Positions 35,192 to 49,393 of a stretch of DNA of 64,000 nucleotides are shown here, in pieces. A program made the translations under genes and the position numbers. Under the pieces are notes generated by a model. It was not told the DNA's origin and ran no database searches. It worked only from the letters and a program-made list of their open reading frames with translations. The stretch is from Volvariella volvacea V23. Lineage: Eukaryota > Basidiomycota > Agaricomycetes > Agaricales > Pluteaceae. Position 1 is the stretch's first letter; each line of letters opens with the position of its first letter. Location: NCBI GenBank assembly GCA_000349905.1, contig KB722736.1, positions 2,245,428-2,309,427 on the forward strand, in the 5' to 3' direction.

Positions 35192-35423
35192 GCCAATATG
35201 TGACCAGTAAACAAGTACCAACCAACGACGGTACGCAGCCAAGCAAGGACAAACTAATATCGACCCCCCAAAAAAGGTAGCCAGTGTTCGCTCTACTCTT
35301 TCCCTTCTCCATTTATCCTTCTTCTCAGATTGCCCTTGACGGGCATCAGCGTGTACAAATCAAATCAAGCACACTCTATATCTCTCTACTTGCTCGGTTT
35401 TATCACTTAGACTCCCCAATATC
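35192..35423. promoter_or_regulatory. Divergent promoter, b5 reductase and C2H2 factor
   Basis: 232 bases separate opposite starts. CT-rich sequence lies at 35285-35340. Confidence 0.4.
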
Positions 35424-37266
35424 ATGACCCACACTACTGTTATTCCTGCTACGTTGGCAGTGCCACCATCCAGTCTATCTCTTACCCGAACTATCTCGCC
35501 GCCATTGGAAAACAAGTTAAATGTACAAGACTACACCAAAATGCCAAAAAACTCATCTGTTACACGAATCAAGACAGAGTCAACGCCTGAACCCCTGTAC
35601 GATACAACCTCACGCCCCGCAGATGCTACAGTCATAACAGGACTAGGAATACAAATTCAACAGCACTCACATCAAGTTGCGACATACGGCTATAAAAGCG
35701 GCTCGGACAACTCCCCACCTCAATTGGCGCACCCGCCGGATGATCATATGGACGTTTTCTACGACTTCTATAACTCGCGACCTGGCGTTCATTCTCAAAG
35801 TAACGAAGATCCTAATCTGGCTGATCCCTGCTCTTCTTGGTTGCGCCCGCTCTCCTCCAATTCTTCGAGCTCCCAGGGCATTAGCGAAGTTGCCAACTCG
35901 TCTCAGACTGAGAGTGGTTTCGGAAATATCTGGGGTCTAGACGCATTTTCTGGGATCACGCCCGGCGTTTTTGTTGGCCAAATTCCCACATCTAATGAGC
36001 TCGCTCTTCAGTACTTGTGTAATAGCTCTCAGGCAACTAATACGCATCACGCCTTTGGTCAAGTTGGCTGTACTCCTGGCGACATGGTATCTAACTCAGG
36101 CAAGCCCTTGGTTTCACACATTCCTATGCGTCCTGGAGGTTCTGTCCTGGTCTCTAACTCAGGGTTTTATCCTCGAGGCTACCACAATCCAGAACCAGCC
36201 TTGTGCATTAATCCCGCAGATCTGATTGGAGAGATGTGCGATGTAAGCACATTCCAGGACAACTCGTCATCATCCTCTGTTTCGTCCAGCTTAAACTCAG
36301 TTCCTTCCTCACGACACGCTTACTCAGTCTTGGACTACCCGCCCTTGAGCCAGCAAGAACTCAGACTTGTAAAAAACGAACCGCCGACTACTCCTCCAGA
36401 AACCGTAGGCTTGCAGCTTGACGAGGGTGCTAACAATAACTCAGGTCAATACTTTGACATGCTCAATCTTACGCGCCCCAGAAAGCGATCATTTGAAGCG
36501 AGCGACTACGCGCCATCACCCCGACCGGGAAGCTCGCCCAGTCCGGAATCCTCACCCTTCCCCAGTCCACCTAAAAGGAGGCCCAGAGGACGACCGGTTA
36601 AAGGAACAAGAAAACTCGCAAAGAAAGCTTCCAAAACCACCATCGCGAGCATCACCAGCAATACTAGCACTGCGGGGTCAGAAGAGGTTAAAAACGAAGA
36701 ACCTCGGACAGTTGTTCTTGGCACTCCGGTCCTAGATGCACACCGCGGAGTTCATATCGAAGACCTCGAGTCGAAAGCTGAGCGGTACAGGCTCAGAAAC
36801 CCTGGGATGGAGTATGACAAGCGCTGGCTTCTATCGTTTGCGGGTAAACTAACGCCTCGCGGCGAGCTCCTCGACGAATACCGCTGTTATATTGTAGGAT
36901 GTACCCAAACTAACAAGCGCCGGGACCACATTCTCATCCATCTTGGTGCCCATCTTGACCAGCGGCCCTTTCAATGCCAATATTGGTATGATTTCCGGGC
37001 TTCTAGATACTTCTGTAGCTAATATTCATGCCAGCTCCTCCCGGTTCCTTCGTAAAAACGAGTGTAAGCGCCACGAACTTGGGCATATTGGGACTAGACC
37101 CTTTTCCTGCGATCTATGTCCCTTTGAAGAGGTGACGTTCGTGCGGCAAGATCTATTAAAGCGGCATCTCAAGAGAACACATAATATTGAAGCGACCAGC
37201 AAATCTAACAAGGAGAACCAACCAGATTCACGAAAGCCTGCCAAGAAGACACGACATACACGTTAA
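35424..37266 (+). CDS. C2H2 zinc-finger transcription factor with AT-hook-like motif
   Basis: A probable nuclear regulator with unknown targets. Exon 1 (35424 to about 36988) encodes a long Ser/Pro/Asn-rich region typical of activation domains. It is followed by a basic patch, SPPKRRPRGRPVKGTRKLAKK, whose RGRP core resembles an AT-hook. The zinc-finger region is split by an intron. CYIVGC...RRDHILIHLGAH forms a first, less regular finger; HLDQRPFQCQYCSSRFLRKN continues across the splice into ECKRHELGHIGTRPF; and SCDLCPFEEVTFVRQDLLKRH with LKRTHN is the last. I set the acceptor at CATGCCAG (about 37033) because earlier acceptors bring an immediate stop. Fingers at the extreme C-terminus recall fungal developmental regulators. 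Confidence 0.85.
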
Positions 37267-37484
37267 GCCGTTATTACTATGAAGAAAGGAATTAAAGAAA
37301 TCGAGCGAGTGCATACACCGTACATGTCCACCTTGATTACTATAACTAGGAGAAGCAACTGGACTAATATATAAATAGTAATGCTGTAACCCATGTAACA
37401 GAAATAAAGAAATACGTTCAGTCTAAAATCAGTGATGAGTGGTGTACAGATGGATGCATGGGTATGGGGTATAATGTTAAGGGG

Positions 37485-40400
37485 TTATGGTCGCCAAACA
37501 GAGTTTCTGGCGGGACCAGCGGGAGCTGGACTTCGGCTTCGCGTCAATGGCGGTTTCGTTGGTGTGCCAGGGCGCAAGAGTAACTCGGGATCGGCGCGTC
37601 GCATAAATTGTATGGGGGCCAAGGGTGAACCTTTAGGTGTTGTAGGATTTGATGTTATTGATCCTGGACTGCGACCGTTCGGAGATGACAGAGTGAATGA
37701 TGGCACAAAGCCACTTTTAGGTTCCGGCGTGCGAGGCGGTTCGGGAACTGTATCTCCCTCTTGTTCGGCCTCGGCCTCAGCCTGCTCTAACAACGTCATG
37801 GCGCTGATCCATTTCTCTTCAGTGCCCGACTGCGGGGATTCTGGCACCAACCGGAAACTCTCAGCAAAGTGATCCCTGATAAACCTGAAATATTGTGTGT
37901 TAGGTATGACACGTAGCAAAATAATCTCCAAGACCTACTTTGACAACTCTTGCCAACCTCCACCTACGCGAACCATGACGGTATGAGAGCGTAAAATTCT
38001 ACAAAAGCACAACTTTGGGTCCTGGTCCCCAATCCAATACTTTCCGCTTTGATCTTTCCATGTGTTTGTTACTCCTTCAATGGTGATATTGATTTCGAGC
38101 GGCAACTGATTCACGACATCCCCAACAGCCATATCTAACTTGCTCTTGGGATCAGCAATATACTTTTTTCTCTGCACTGGCCTTGGCTTGGGTGGCGTAG
38201 AAGGCTTTTTCGGGGTAAACCCACGGGGAACCAGACCAGATAATGAGTTACGAGGCGCTCGCGACCAATTCGATGTAGAGGACGAAGGACGAGAGCTACC
38301 AGCTACAGGACGAGAGAGCGTAGACGTCTCAGATATACTTGGTGAATCAATTCTTCGCGTCTGTGCAGAAACAGAGTTACCCAAGGACCTGCGCCCTGAG
38401 GGAGTTGGGGCTCGTTTGCTTGTAGGTGGGTCGCTTGCTGAAGAGGGTGTTATGCTATTTGTCCTTTGCCGTGAGGCGAACGTTGAAGCATAAATAGACT
38501 GAGATAAAGGCCCGGATGTCGATCGCGTTGAAAGTCTGTTGGACAGCTGACTAGGTGGCCTCTGGACGGGTGCTCGACTGGGAGCAGCACTCATACGATC
38601 CCCAGATCCCGAGACTACACGTCGCGATGCTGCCCCGCCGCCAGGCGCTCCCAAACGTCGACTATGCTCTGATGTTCCAGTTGATAGATTGGAAAATGCA
38701 CCCGATTTTTTCCCGCTAGTACCTGACTTTGCAGTAGTAGCAACTGTTGACGCTTTGCCTGCACTCGTACTCGTGTGAGAACTGTCGACACTCGGCGGTC
38801 GTGATTTTTTGCCTCCTATGCGCTCCACACCCATGTCCTCCAGCTCACTCCAAGCTTGGATAATCCTGTTCTTCTCGGACAATGCTCTGGGGTCATCGAA
38901 GACTGGTGCAAAGTCTTTCTTCATGTTTTCAACTGTCCCTTTGGTAAACTCCATGCGAGCGGACAACTGCTCTTCTGCAGAATGTTCAATTGCATCACGA
39001 TATGGGGAGACGAGCGTTCCTAGAGGCAGTGCCGGGTAGCTGTCAATGTGCTCCAATAAATCGCTAAGAGCAGCATCACACGACTTGACGGAGTCGGACA
39101 AGGAGAGAAGATTTGTCAGCCGCTTGATCCATTCAGCGCAAGTCTCCGCTTCCACCTTCAATGACCTTAGCTCGGTGTTAACACTAGGGTCACCAATAGA
39201 TGCGGGCAACTGGGAGACCTCTGCTGATATATGTTCCAGCTCGGAAATCTTCCATTTGAGAACTTCTTCTGAAGGGAACTGCGAAGCCGATCTTGAGGGT
39301 CGAATGACTTCATCAGCGCTAAGCGTACGCAAGCGCTTTCTCAGAGCTAATATTTGTGCCTGTAACTCTACTGTCTCCGGCGACTTCGCTTGACTTGAGG
39401 AAGAAGCCACTCGAAGAACGAAGGCATCTGAGGTACGTATTACGAATGCGTGTAGATAACAAGTGAAAATCACGCTCACCCTCAGACGCCCTCGAAGACT
39501 GTTCTTCAGCCTCCTTTTTCACTCGTAGTCGTTCTTCCTCAATCGCCTTGCGGAGCTCTTCTGAAGCGCGTTTCTGTTCCTCTGCTCGAAGTTGGATGAT
39601 TCGTTCCGCTTCTTGGCGTAGGCGCTCCGTCTCCTGTGCAGATACCCTCTCTCGTTCTAACTGTAGCTGCCGTTCCAGGGCGAGTTGTCCCTCAACCAAT
39701 CGCAACTTCTCCTCCATTTCGAGACGCTCTTTCTTCAAACGAGCCCTCTCTGCTTGTTCCTCCTCTTGCCTCTTCAGTTCTGCTGCCCTCAGCCCCTCCA
39801 GCCGCCTGAGTTCTTCCTGCTCTAGGCGTTCCTTTTCAATCCTCAGTCGCTCAGCTTCGTCAGCTTCTCTTTGTAATCGTTCGGCCTCCATTCGTTCTTC
39901 CTCCTCCATTCGTAACCTCTCTGCCAATTGCCTCTGTTCTTCCTCCTGCCTCTCTTTTTCCAACCGCAATCTTTCCTGTTCTTCTGCAGCCAACCTCCTC
40001 CTTTCTGCCTCCAATCTTTGCTCCTCGGCAATCCGCAACTCCTCCAATCTCGCCTGCTTTTGTGCAATCGCAGCCGTGATAGCCTTAGACAAGCTGACGG
40101 AATCACCTAACCATGCCTTGAAGTCAGTCTCAACTTCGTCCGTCGCTTTGCATCGAGGGAGGTACAACGAGTTGTAAGCGGAAGGATCTTGAACACCCGG
40201 CATCTCGGACATTGTACGAAGTGTATCGCGTATGGTAGCGATGGATGTACTAAGTCGAGTCAAGTGAGATTGCAGAGTTTCTTCTACATCCTCTGAAATC
40301 GCTATGAGATCGTCAAGCGTAGAGCTTTCGCTCTCTGATAGGGCTTTAAAGCGCCGTTGATAGCCATCCGATTCGTCAAGGATTTCTCCAATATCAACGG

Positions 40401-43138
40401 AAATGGCGGATAGGTCGGAGTCCACTCTTTTAGCGATCCTGGCCACGTTTAGTTGAGCCTTGCTTTGATTAAGGGCTTCCAATCTGCCATTTAGAGTCAT
40501 AGCGAAACTGTTGCAATCAGCTCGGATGGCATCATCCTGAGTCGCAAGGTCGAAAGAGAGATCGAGATCGGGTTGAGATTGGTTCATGGAGATCCCATCC
40601 ACGACGTGATGAGGATTCAATTGCCCGGAAGCGAACGGTACTCGGCTAGAAAGATTTTGGATGAATGTCTTGACGTTCTCTTCAATAGATTGTATATCGA
40701 TATCCGGGCTGTCTCTAGTAGTGTGGGTGTCCCCACCAACGGCGCGAGAGGAAAGAACGTAATTGATCTCATTAGCTAGTTTTGAACTCGCCTCGTTAAT
40801 CTGGTCGAGCAACTCCCTAAACTCCATACGCAATGACTCGACGGCAACTGCCTGCTTGTCCAGTGATTCTAGAAGTGCCATCATCCTCCGGCTGACTGCA
40901 ACTAGGTTTCGGATGTTCTGGATATTTTCGGAGAATGTGCTCTTTAATGGGTGCTCCAAATTAACAGAGAAGGTCGAGAATGGCTCTACTACGCCTCGGG
41001 AGAAATTGATTTCAGCATTTTGAAGCTGGGTTTCCATGTCGGCAGTCAGCCTATGAGAACTAAGGGCGAGAGGCTGATCGCCATCGCTTGTTGGCCGCTT
41101 CCACTTGCGCATTTCTATCAATTCCGAAAGTCGTTGTCGGATGTCTTCCACTTGCTTCTGATGCTCCAAAAGGGTATTCCACAATTTTCGGGATTCTCTC
41201 AACCGAGATACACGAGCCGTTGTGTCCCCAACGATGGTCTTCACCCTATTCCATTTTGCCGATAAGCTATCAACCGTCGACTGAACAGTCGATGGAAACG
41301 CCGGATCAATTCCTTCAAAAGTGAGAGCAGCAAGAATGGAGTTAGAGGTATTGACCAGGGAAAGGGCGGCCTGATCTGCTTGGGTATAAGAATCCAGAAT
41401 GTTGGGGAGCAGGGCAAGAAACACAGAGTGTCGAGTAGGGTCTAGACAGGAATCGGAATTGAGATCAGGAGGAGAGCCATCGCCGTCGCTCACACCGGCT
41501 GGAACTCCACGAAGCAATTGTCCAGCCAGAGTTTCAAACGTGCCACTGAGCTCATTAGCAGACTGAGTAAGGGTTTCTGCACGTTTGACTGCATCCCATG
41601 TCGCTCGATAATCCTTTGCGAGAACATCGACCTTCCTGGCAAGGTCAGTGGCTGATATTATCTCTGCAGATAATTGTTGAGCAAGGTTCTCGTTGATTCG
41701 CCGCTGTTCAGGGAATAAGGCGTGCTCGGGTCGAGGAAATGTGCTTGTGGGCGATACAGGATTTCCCCGCAATGCAAGCCTTTTGAGAAGCGCATCCGCA
41801 CGAGAGATGAAAGAAGCACTCTGACGAGCTGTTGGATGGTGGAGTTTCGCCGTTTCAATTTCCTCCATGAGATTTTGTGCAGTAGCTTGATCCTTCGTGG
41901 TCTCAACGTAAATTTCATCAGCCCTAAAAAGAATTTAGCAAAATGTCGGAAGTACAGATGAACGCTGAAGTACTTTCTCCACTGCATGATAACGTTCATC
42001 ACGAACTTGCCTATATGCTCCAATTCATTCAGGGTCTTCTCCTCCAACCGGTCTTGTTCATCGAGGAGGGGTTCTGGCACAGGCTTTCTGCTGTGGTCAA
42101 TCAATTTATCGAGCGCCTTTCCTGCAGCAGCTACCGTTCCATGACGGAGACTAGTCACACGCGCGCCAAACTGTGCTGCATCTCGGGAAAGAATTTCAGC
42201 CATCTTAAATCGTGAACTGCGTGATAGCGTTGCAGTCAGTAATGAGGATGTATCGGATGCGACAGAGGATGTTAGGGATGTCATAGAACCTCGACGCTTG
42301 AGAGTTGGTAGGGGGGATGTATCTTCGAGTACAGGCATGTTATCATAGACTGATGGTGACCAACGAGCCCGCGTGTCAAGGAAGGCGTGCAAGTCCTGCA
42401 ATAGGATTCGTCGAGCGATCCAGGCTGCGATGCGATTTTCCTCCCATGTGAGGCGTATTCCGAGCAGCTCAAGGTTCTCCGAACGGTCGCGCAAAAGATG
42501 AAGTAGTTTATCGAGAGCGTAAATAGTAGTGAGAGTCAACTCGATGACATCTGTGTCCTGTGGTGATAAGTTGCGTTGCGTGGCGGCTGTGGATGGGCAT
42601 TGTTATGTATGTGAAGGAGGGTTTCATTACGAAGATGGAGGCGCACCTTTAGTCAACTGCCGTAGTTTCTTCAGCTCCCCGGTGTCAAAGATCTCAGTCT
42701 CTTTCTCAATAATGTCGTGCTCCGCCAACCATCGTTGCAACTCGTCCCGCGTGGGAAGTCCAGGAACCTCTTCAGCAGAGGATTTTATGGATTCCATCCC
42801 CACAAAGACCTCAATCGGAGGCATGGCTTCTAGAAACTGCCAATGCTAACATCAGCACAAGCATTAGAGGGAAGGGATGCGAGAGAGAAAGGGACCTTGA
42901 TCTTCTCCTCTATCCAAGCCTTCCGCTCACTAAACGTTTGCAGCTCAATGACCTCATGGGTCTCCAATGCTTGCTCCTCGCCTTGAGATTTTGGCAGTGA
43001 GGGTCTTTCGAGTGGCGCAATTTGAGCGGTTTTGATGAGACGCTCCAAGTCTGGGGAAACATCGACGTTTAGTGGGGCAGTCGTACCAGACGACTGGAGC
43101 TCGGAGCCGTGAGTGGTGGTTGGCTGAATGCCGGACAT
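37485..43138 (-). CDS. Very large GAR (Gas2-related) domain cytoskeletal protein
   Basis: A protein of about 1,800 residues in six exons (starts 43138, about 42839, 42590, 41927, 39431 and 37928). The order is: a short N-terminal region (MSGIQPTTTHGSELQSS), helical spectrin-like parts (LDKLLHLLRDRSENLELLG and many similar), and a long acidic/basic coiled coil with repeated RLEEERxxxEERLR-like heptads (about 39500-40080). A Ser/Pro/Thr-rich region (about 38200-38830) follows, then the GAR domain near 37935-38130: VVNQLPLEINITIEGV, GKYWIGDQDPKLCFCRIL and TVMVRVGGGWQEL, spliced to FIRDHFAESFRL. GAR domains bind microtubules. Kar9-like spindle-orientation proteins and Gas2-type cross-linkers are the models, so a role in microtubule-actin linkage is likely but inferred. 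Exon joins at 39431/39480 and 37935 keep phase. Confidence 0.85.
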
Positions 43139-43402
43139 GGTTTGCAGGTTAGGAATGAATGGATGCGATGTGGCTGTCAAAGTCAAATAATCAAGAGATA
43201 TAGACGCCCAGATATAGCATGACCGTTGAGGAACGATTCAGACACGGGGCATGTGTTGCACAACGAGGCGGGGGTGGTGGAGGGGCTGGGAGTACAGATG
43301 GCGTGTGAACCTATTTGGCACCCCAGGATACTACAAATCCCTGCTGCTGCACTAGAAATACAATACAACTTGTACAACTCGAATACTATGCCGACAATTG
43401 TT

Positions 43403-44199
43403 CTACTGTAGGCTCTCCCAAGTACTCTCAAACGTGAGGTCGTCCATCAGCGTCTGTAAGCTGTATTGCATGTCCGAGTCATTAGGATCATTCAGGAGCA
43501 CCATATGCGGAAGAATACCTGCCTCCTGTCGCTGGAGATTCTCCATTCTCAATGCCAGTTTCCTGAGTCGTTCAATTCCCCTCCCGTCATTCTTATAGCT
43601 TTGCATTCCCATCCCTAGTTCCATCTCGTGCATAAATGCGGCGACATCAGCAAGCGACGTGCTAAGGTCACGGAGAGCAGTGCCCTGCGTCCTGCATTTA
43701 GCACAGATCGGCAGCATAAAGAGATAAGCAACGAGAATGATAGGTGAACAATGTAGAGGTACCGCATATGTTGTGAGTTTGCGATCAGCTTCCTCAAATC
43801 ATCACGGACAGCTTCTTGTGAAGCATCTTGCCTGGCCTCCTGCAACTCCAGCCTCGCACGTAAACTATCTTCTTCCTCCAGTACCTCGTGCATCCATGCT
43901 CGTAACTGCTTATATTCGTTTCTTTGAGCCGTCAGCTTCGACTGTAGCCTTTGGAGGTCCTGCTCAACGGCTGTTGACTGCGCTTCTAACACTTCAACCC
44001 TCCGCATCAACCAATTAGCTCGACGCCGAGCTGCAAGATATGGAACAAGTGCGAACGGTAGCAGAAAGCCGGAAAGCACTGCGAAATGCATCAAGGCAGG
44101 ATATGAGTTCCGCTGCTGAACTGCCTTGTCCGGGGTGTGCCGAGCATCATCGAATCGTAAGGTGGGTTGGTGAACCTCTTCACTCGCTGGTGAGGACAT
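43403..44199 (-). CDS. Coiled-coil protein with one membrane helix
   Basis: Two exons join after SQHMR (intron about 43699-43762). The ATG at 44199 begins MSSPASEEVHQP. A single hydrophobic segment (LMHFAVLSGFLLPFALVPYL) is followed by basic residues (AARRRANWLMRR), then about 100 residues of heptad-patterned helix (VEVLEAQSTAVEQDLQRLQ, LRAWMHEVLEEEDSLRARLE). The C-terminal part (LADVAAFMHEMELGMG, IERLRKLALRMENLQRQE) is helical and ends near 43403. I do not recognise the family. The layout, short head then helix then long coiled coil, suits a tail- or signal-anchored organelle protein. Frames starting upstream at 44232 rely on a non-ATG codon. Confidence 0.7.
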
Positions 44200-44472
44200 G
44201 CTGGACAGACAGGAGCACGCAGGACTAGGCACTAGAAGCCGGGAACACAGACCACGTGTAGATTATTCAGATTAGTGTCTAAGAGAGGATCTAAGATCAG
44301 TGCCACCACTCCTATGGGTATACAAACAGTTCTCGAACGATTATACTCTACAAACCTAATCCATCAATGATGCACCAACATAACCTACATTAGTACAGCC
44401 AGTCGTCAAAGAGGAAAGCAAAGGTGATCCCACATAACCGCCAAAAACGAAGGATATGTCGTCGACCTGGTG

Positions 44473-46879
44473 TCAATTTTGGAATAATCGCCACCACTTC
44501 CGTTTGCCTTTTGCCTGCCCATCAGGTTTACTCCCTTTGAGCCCTTTTGCCTTAGAAAGTTTACGAGTCGGATGAGCAGCACCCTTGGGAGGGGGTGGTG
44601 CCGAGGAGTTTGCAGAATCAGTGAGCCTGCATCCTCAGATCAGGTGCACCACTAGGCACGCGAGAAATCACTCACTCGTCGAGATGTATCACATATTCCT
44701 TTAGTTTTGGCAGTTTGGTCACAACTTTCTTAATCTGCTGTTCCATTCTGTTACTGGCCGACTCCGGTATATTCACCTTGTGCCTCCATATTGCCACGCT
44801 GCTACCACTCTGTGATATCAAGTATGGGAAGACAACAACCTGCTTTGCTGGATCATAAACCGCAACGGACCTTTGTAAGATCCTATCCAATGATTTTTGT
44901 AATTGCCCATATGTCAACCAATCGACGGCAGGTTGTCCCCTGGACCAGAAATCCACGTTGACGAGCAGGGCACCCCTTTCACCACTATGAAGAAATTGAT
45001 GGAGCTGAACGTAACATGAACAGTCCATACGAGGACAATTTCAAACCACTTACCCCATATGTCGCGATATGATGAGATATCATGTCCAACGATTTCAACA
45101 ACCCGAAAACGCGTGTGTCTTGCTGAGGATCAAAGGTCCAGTAGATGCGATCACGAGCAAGTCTAGATCGTCCAAATATTGCGCCCTTTGCTTGTTCAAT
45201 TGCTGAACCATTGGAGTCAGTAAAGGCAAGGTAGAGGCCCTCTGTGGTGGTTGGAATGGTCCCACTGGTTGCGGGCTGGTTCAAGACCTGCGCATTAATA
45301 GCATAAGCATATGTTCTGGATGAACTGGAATATGGTCTCTGCGGCCGCCCATCCGGCAGGCTATCCCGAGCCGAGTGCACTTGTTGAGCTTCATTGAAAT
45401 TACGAGTTGGGGGTTCCTCACGAGAAGGCACCCAGTGACTCCAAGCAGGCGCTGTACGGCTAGAGTGGGATTGCCTCTTGTTCATCCCATCCGAGTGCCC
45501 AGGCTGGGTCGAGTATGGATCAGTAAGAAACTCGTTGAGAGCTCGTGAGCGTTGTTGGGACGATAGTACGTTGCTCGCCTTGAAACCTCCAGCAGGCGTA
45601 GATATCATCTGGGAAGCGGGATCTTCGTCACTCTCCGATTCCGATTCCGATTCCTCTGATTCTTCACCACCCCAATGATTTCCGTTGTGGTTACCCCAAT
45701 CTACCGAGCTGGCTTGTCCAATGCCCCAGCCCCTATTCGTGTCGTGGGCTCCACCCAAGGGCCAGCTTTGTGCTTCTTTAGTTCCACCCCATCCTTGCTC
45801 CTGCTGTTTGTCTTGTCCAATGTTGGAGGATCCACCCGGGGGCCTCCACGTTCCAACAGAAGAGCGGGCGCCGTGGCTTGAGGGATTGTTTGGTACACCC
45901 CAAGCGCGTGAAGGCATATTTGAGGTTGCCCAGTCTACAGATTTTGAAGAAGCGTGTTGGGGTTGCTCGTTATTCCAGCCAGGCGCGGCGGGCCTTGTAT
46001 CCTGCCAATGCCGTTGCACTGAATTCGGCGGTCTAGCGTCGTTCGGTTTCCTCCAACTCTGCCAGCCCTTAAGCTCTGTTGTTTTCGGTACTGCTGTGGT
46101 GGGAGTTATAGGTGCGCTCCAGAATTGGGTACGGGTACCGCTTTTTGTGGACTCGGACCGACTGTGGCGACTTCTCGAACTACCCCATCCTTCTTCCTGA
46201 CCCCATAATCTACTTGGTCTAGAAGAAGCTCCAAACCCAAGTTCATCTGGGTGTCCACCTGGAGGCAAGGAATCACTGTGCGTGGGCATGTTGGTGGAAC
46301 GTAGAATGTGACGTGGTAAGGTTGCAGCTGCCGCAGATGCTGAAGACGTTGCCGTTGAAACTGGAGGACGCTCAGCTGTCCGAGAGAGGGGTGGATGTAT
46401 GAACGTAGATGGCAGTTGTTGTGGGGGATTATTTATGCCAAAACCCAATTGGGACGGTTTCGATTCGTCTACATAATCCAATGGTGGTAGAGTCGACTCA
46501 TCCGATTCAGATTCACTGGCGCTTTCTTCGGTTTCCAAGCCTTGAAAAGTAACACGAGCCCCCGCTTTCTTCTGCGCTCTCGTCAAGTGCAAATCAGCTT
46601 CCCCATGGCTGTCGTATATTTTTCGGTTGCCGTGTAGAATATGAGAAGATGAAGCAGGTTCTGCAGCGGTAGTCCCTAAGAGAGGGAGGTCCATAGTCAC
46701 ACATTCACAACGGAGGCCTTGCCTAATAAACACAAGGGCTTACCAATAGGATCTGTTGGGGGGACAATCTGGTCATTCTCATCCTCTACCCTGGCAATCT
46801 TGATCCCCGGCCCCCTTGCCTCTTTTACCTGTCCCGTCGACTGAGTCACCTTCTGATTGCCTTTCTTAAACTTTGGCAT
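44473..46879 (-). CDS. CcmS-related domain protein, basidiomycete-specific
   Basis: The ATG at 46879 begins MPKFKKGNQKVTQSTGQ. After an intron there is a long disordered, Trp-rich region with repeated GWG/WGxx motifs (for example LWGQEEGWGSSRSRHSR and NRGWGIGQASSVDWGNHNG) and an acidic Ser stretch (SEESESESESDEDP). The folded C-terminal part carries YAYAINAQVLNQPATSG, GLYLAFTDSNGSAIEQAKGA, FGRSRLARDRIYWTFDPQQD and LHQFLHSGERGALLVNVDF. The final exon encodes a Lys-rich tail ending KWWRLFQN. I know this C-terminal region from fungal proteins labelled CcmS-related; no function is established. Repeated WG motifs recall Argonaute-hook proteins, but that is only a resemblance. Confidence 0.7.
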
Positions 46880-47426
46880 TCCTCAAGACTCCGCCTTGAC
46901 CAGTGCTCGCGCCGTGGGTGTAATCAAAACCGTCAGGCTCGAGGAAGGGCCAAGAGATGGATTGGTGGGACCCGTACCCTCGATGAGATGAGTTACCCCA
47001 GAGATGTAATAGCACGACCGGGAGTACGTCCGACTTTGTGGGCCGTGACCTCCTCAGTCGACCATGAGGCAACTTTTAAAGATGAGAGTGATTCATTAAC
47101 GTGGCGCTTTCCGTGACAAGGGCCCGTGACTGAGACGGCGGAAACGGCAAGTCGGTCTAATATAGTACAGACGGTGCAGGCTCTTAAAGGCCCTTGGATT
47201 TATGTGTTGAGTTTATGTTAAGATAGGCCATAATTACATCAGTCCTGCGCTATCCGCAACCGCACGACGAAGAGGCTTTGATGCTCCTGCATTATTTAAC
47301 TATGCATAATTGACTGGTGATTGATATGCTACTGAAGTGTGGTTTTTGAATAACATTGTCTTTTTTTCCAATACCCAAAAAGTTGGGGAGTCAATAAAAC
47401 AGGTATGGCGCCATTTTTTGTGGTGA
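46880..47426. other. Intergenic, CcmS-related promoter and LYS12 3' region
   Basis: The left part is the leader of the gene starting at 46879. The right part (about 47190-47400) is A/T-rich, as expected of a terminator. Nothing else was seen. Confidence 0.4.
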
Positions 47427-49039
<1,613 letters not shown>

Positions 49040-49393
49040 TGGAGGCTGAAAAAAGCAGGAGCTATGATGTACTGGGCGTACAAATTAAAAGAATTCGGCC
49101 GACCAATTTCCACGTGCCAAAGACCGGGAATATCCACCCGTCCGCTGTGAGCGTTGAGGCGCAGCAACATACCGAGCAAAACGTTATTCCAAAAGCCCCA
49201 GATCTTAGGAGCGCAATCTATTGGGCATTCGCAGCACTGTCACGTCATCCTCAAGACTTGCAGTTGGTGTCTTGGAGTCGGAGCACGTGGAAGCGCGTTC
49301 CGTCACGGTGTTGTGATCTATCGTTTGCGTGACGCGTGCATTCATTCGACGTTCCCAGATTGCATTTCCGCCAATTGCTTCTGGTCACCAATC
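49040..49393. promoter_or_regulatory. Divergent promoter, LYS12 and CDT2
   Basis: 354 bases separate opposite starts. A short intron in the LYS12 leader ends close to its ATG (TTTTTTCAG just upstream), inferred from the motif. Confidence 0.4.

Noticed and set aside
37432..37872. 146-codon plus-strand frame
   Set aside because: Antisense to the last exon of the GAR protein and not preceded by any promoter-like context.
39548..40177. 209-codon plus-strand frame rich in Ser/Arg/Cys
   Set aside because: Antisense to the charged coiled coil of the GAR protein; the opposite strand of Glu/Arg codons gives Ser/Leu-rich open frames by chance.
45685..46200. 171-codon plus-strand frame
   Set aside because: Antisense to the Trp/Ser-rich part of the CcmS-related gene.
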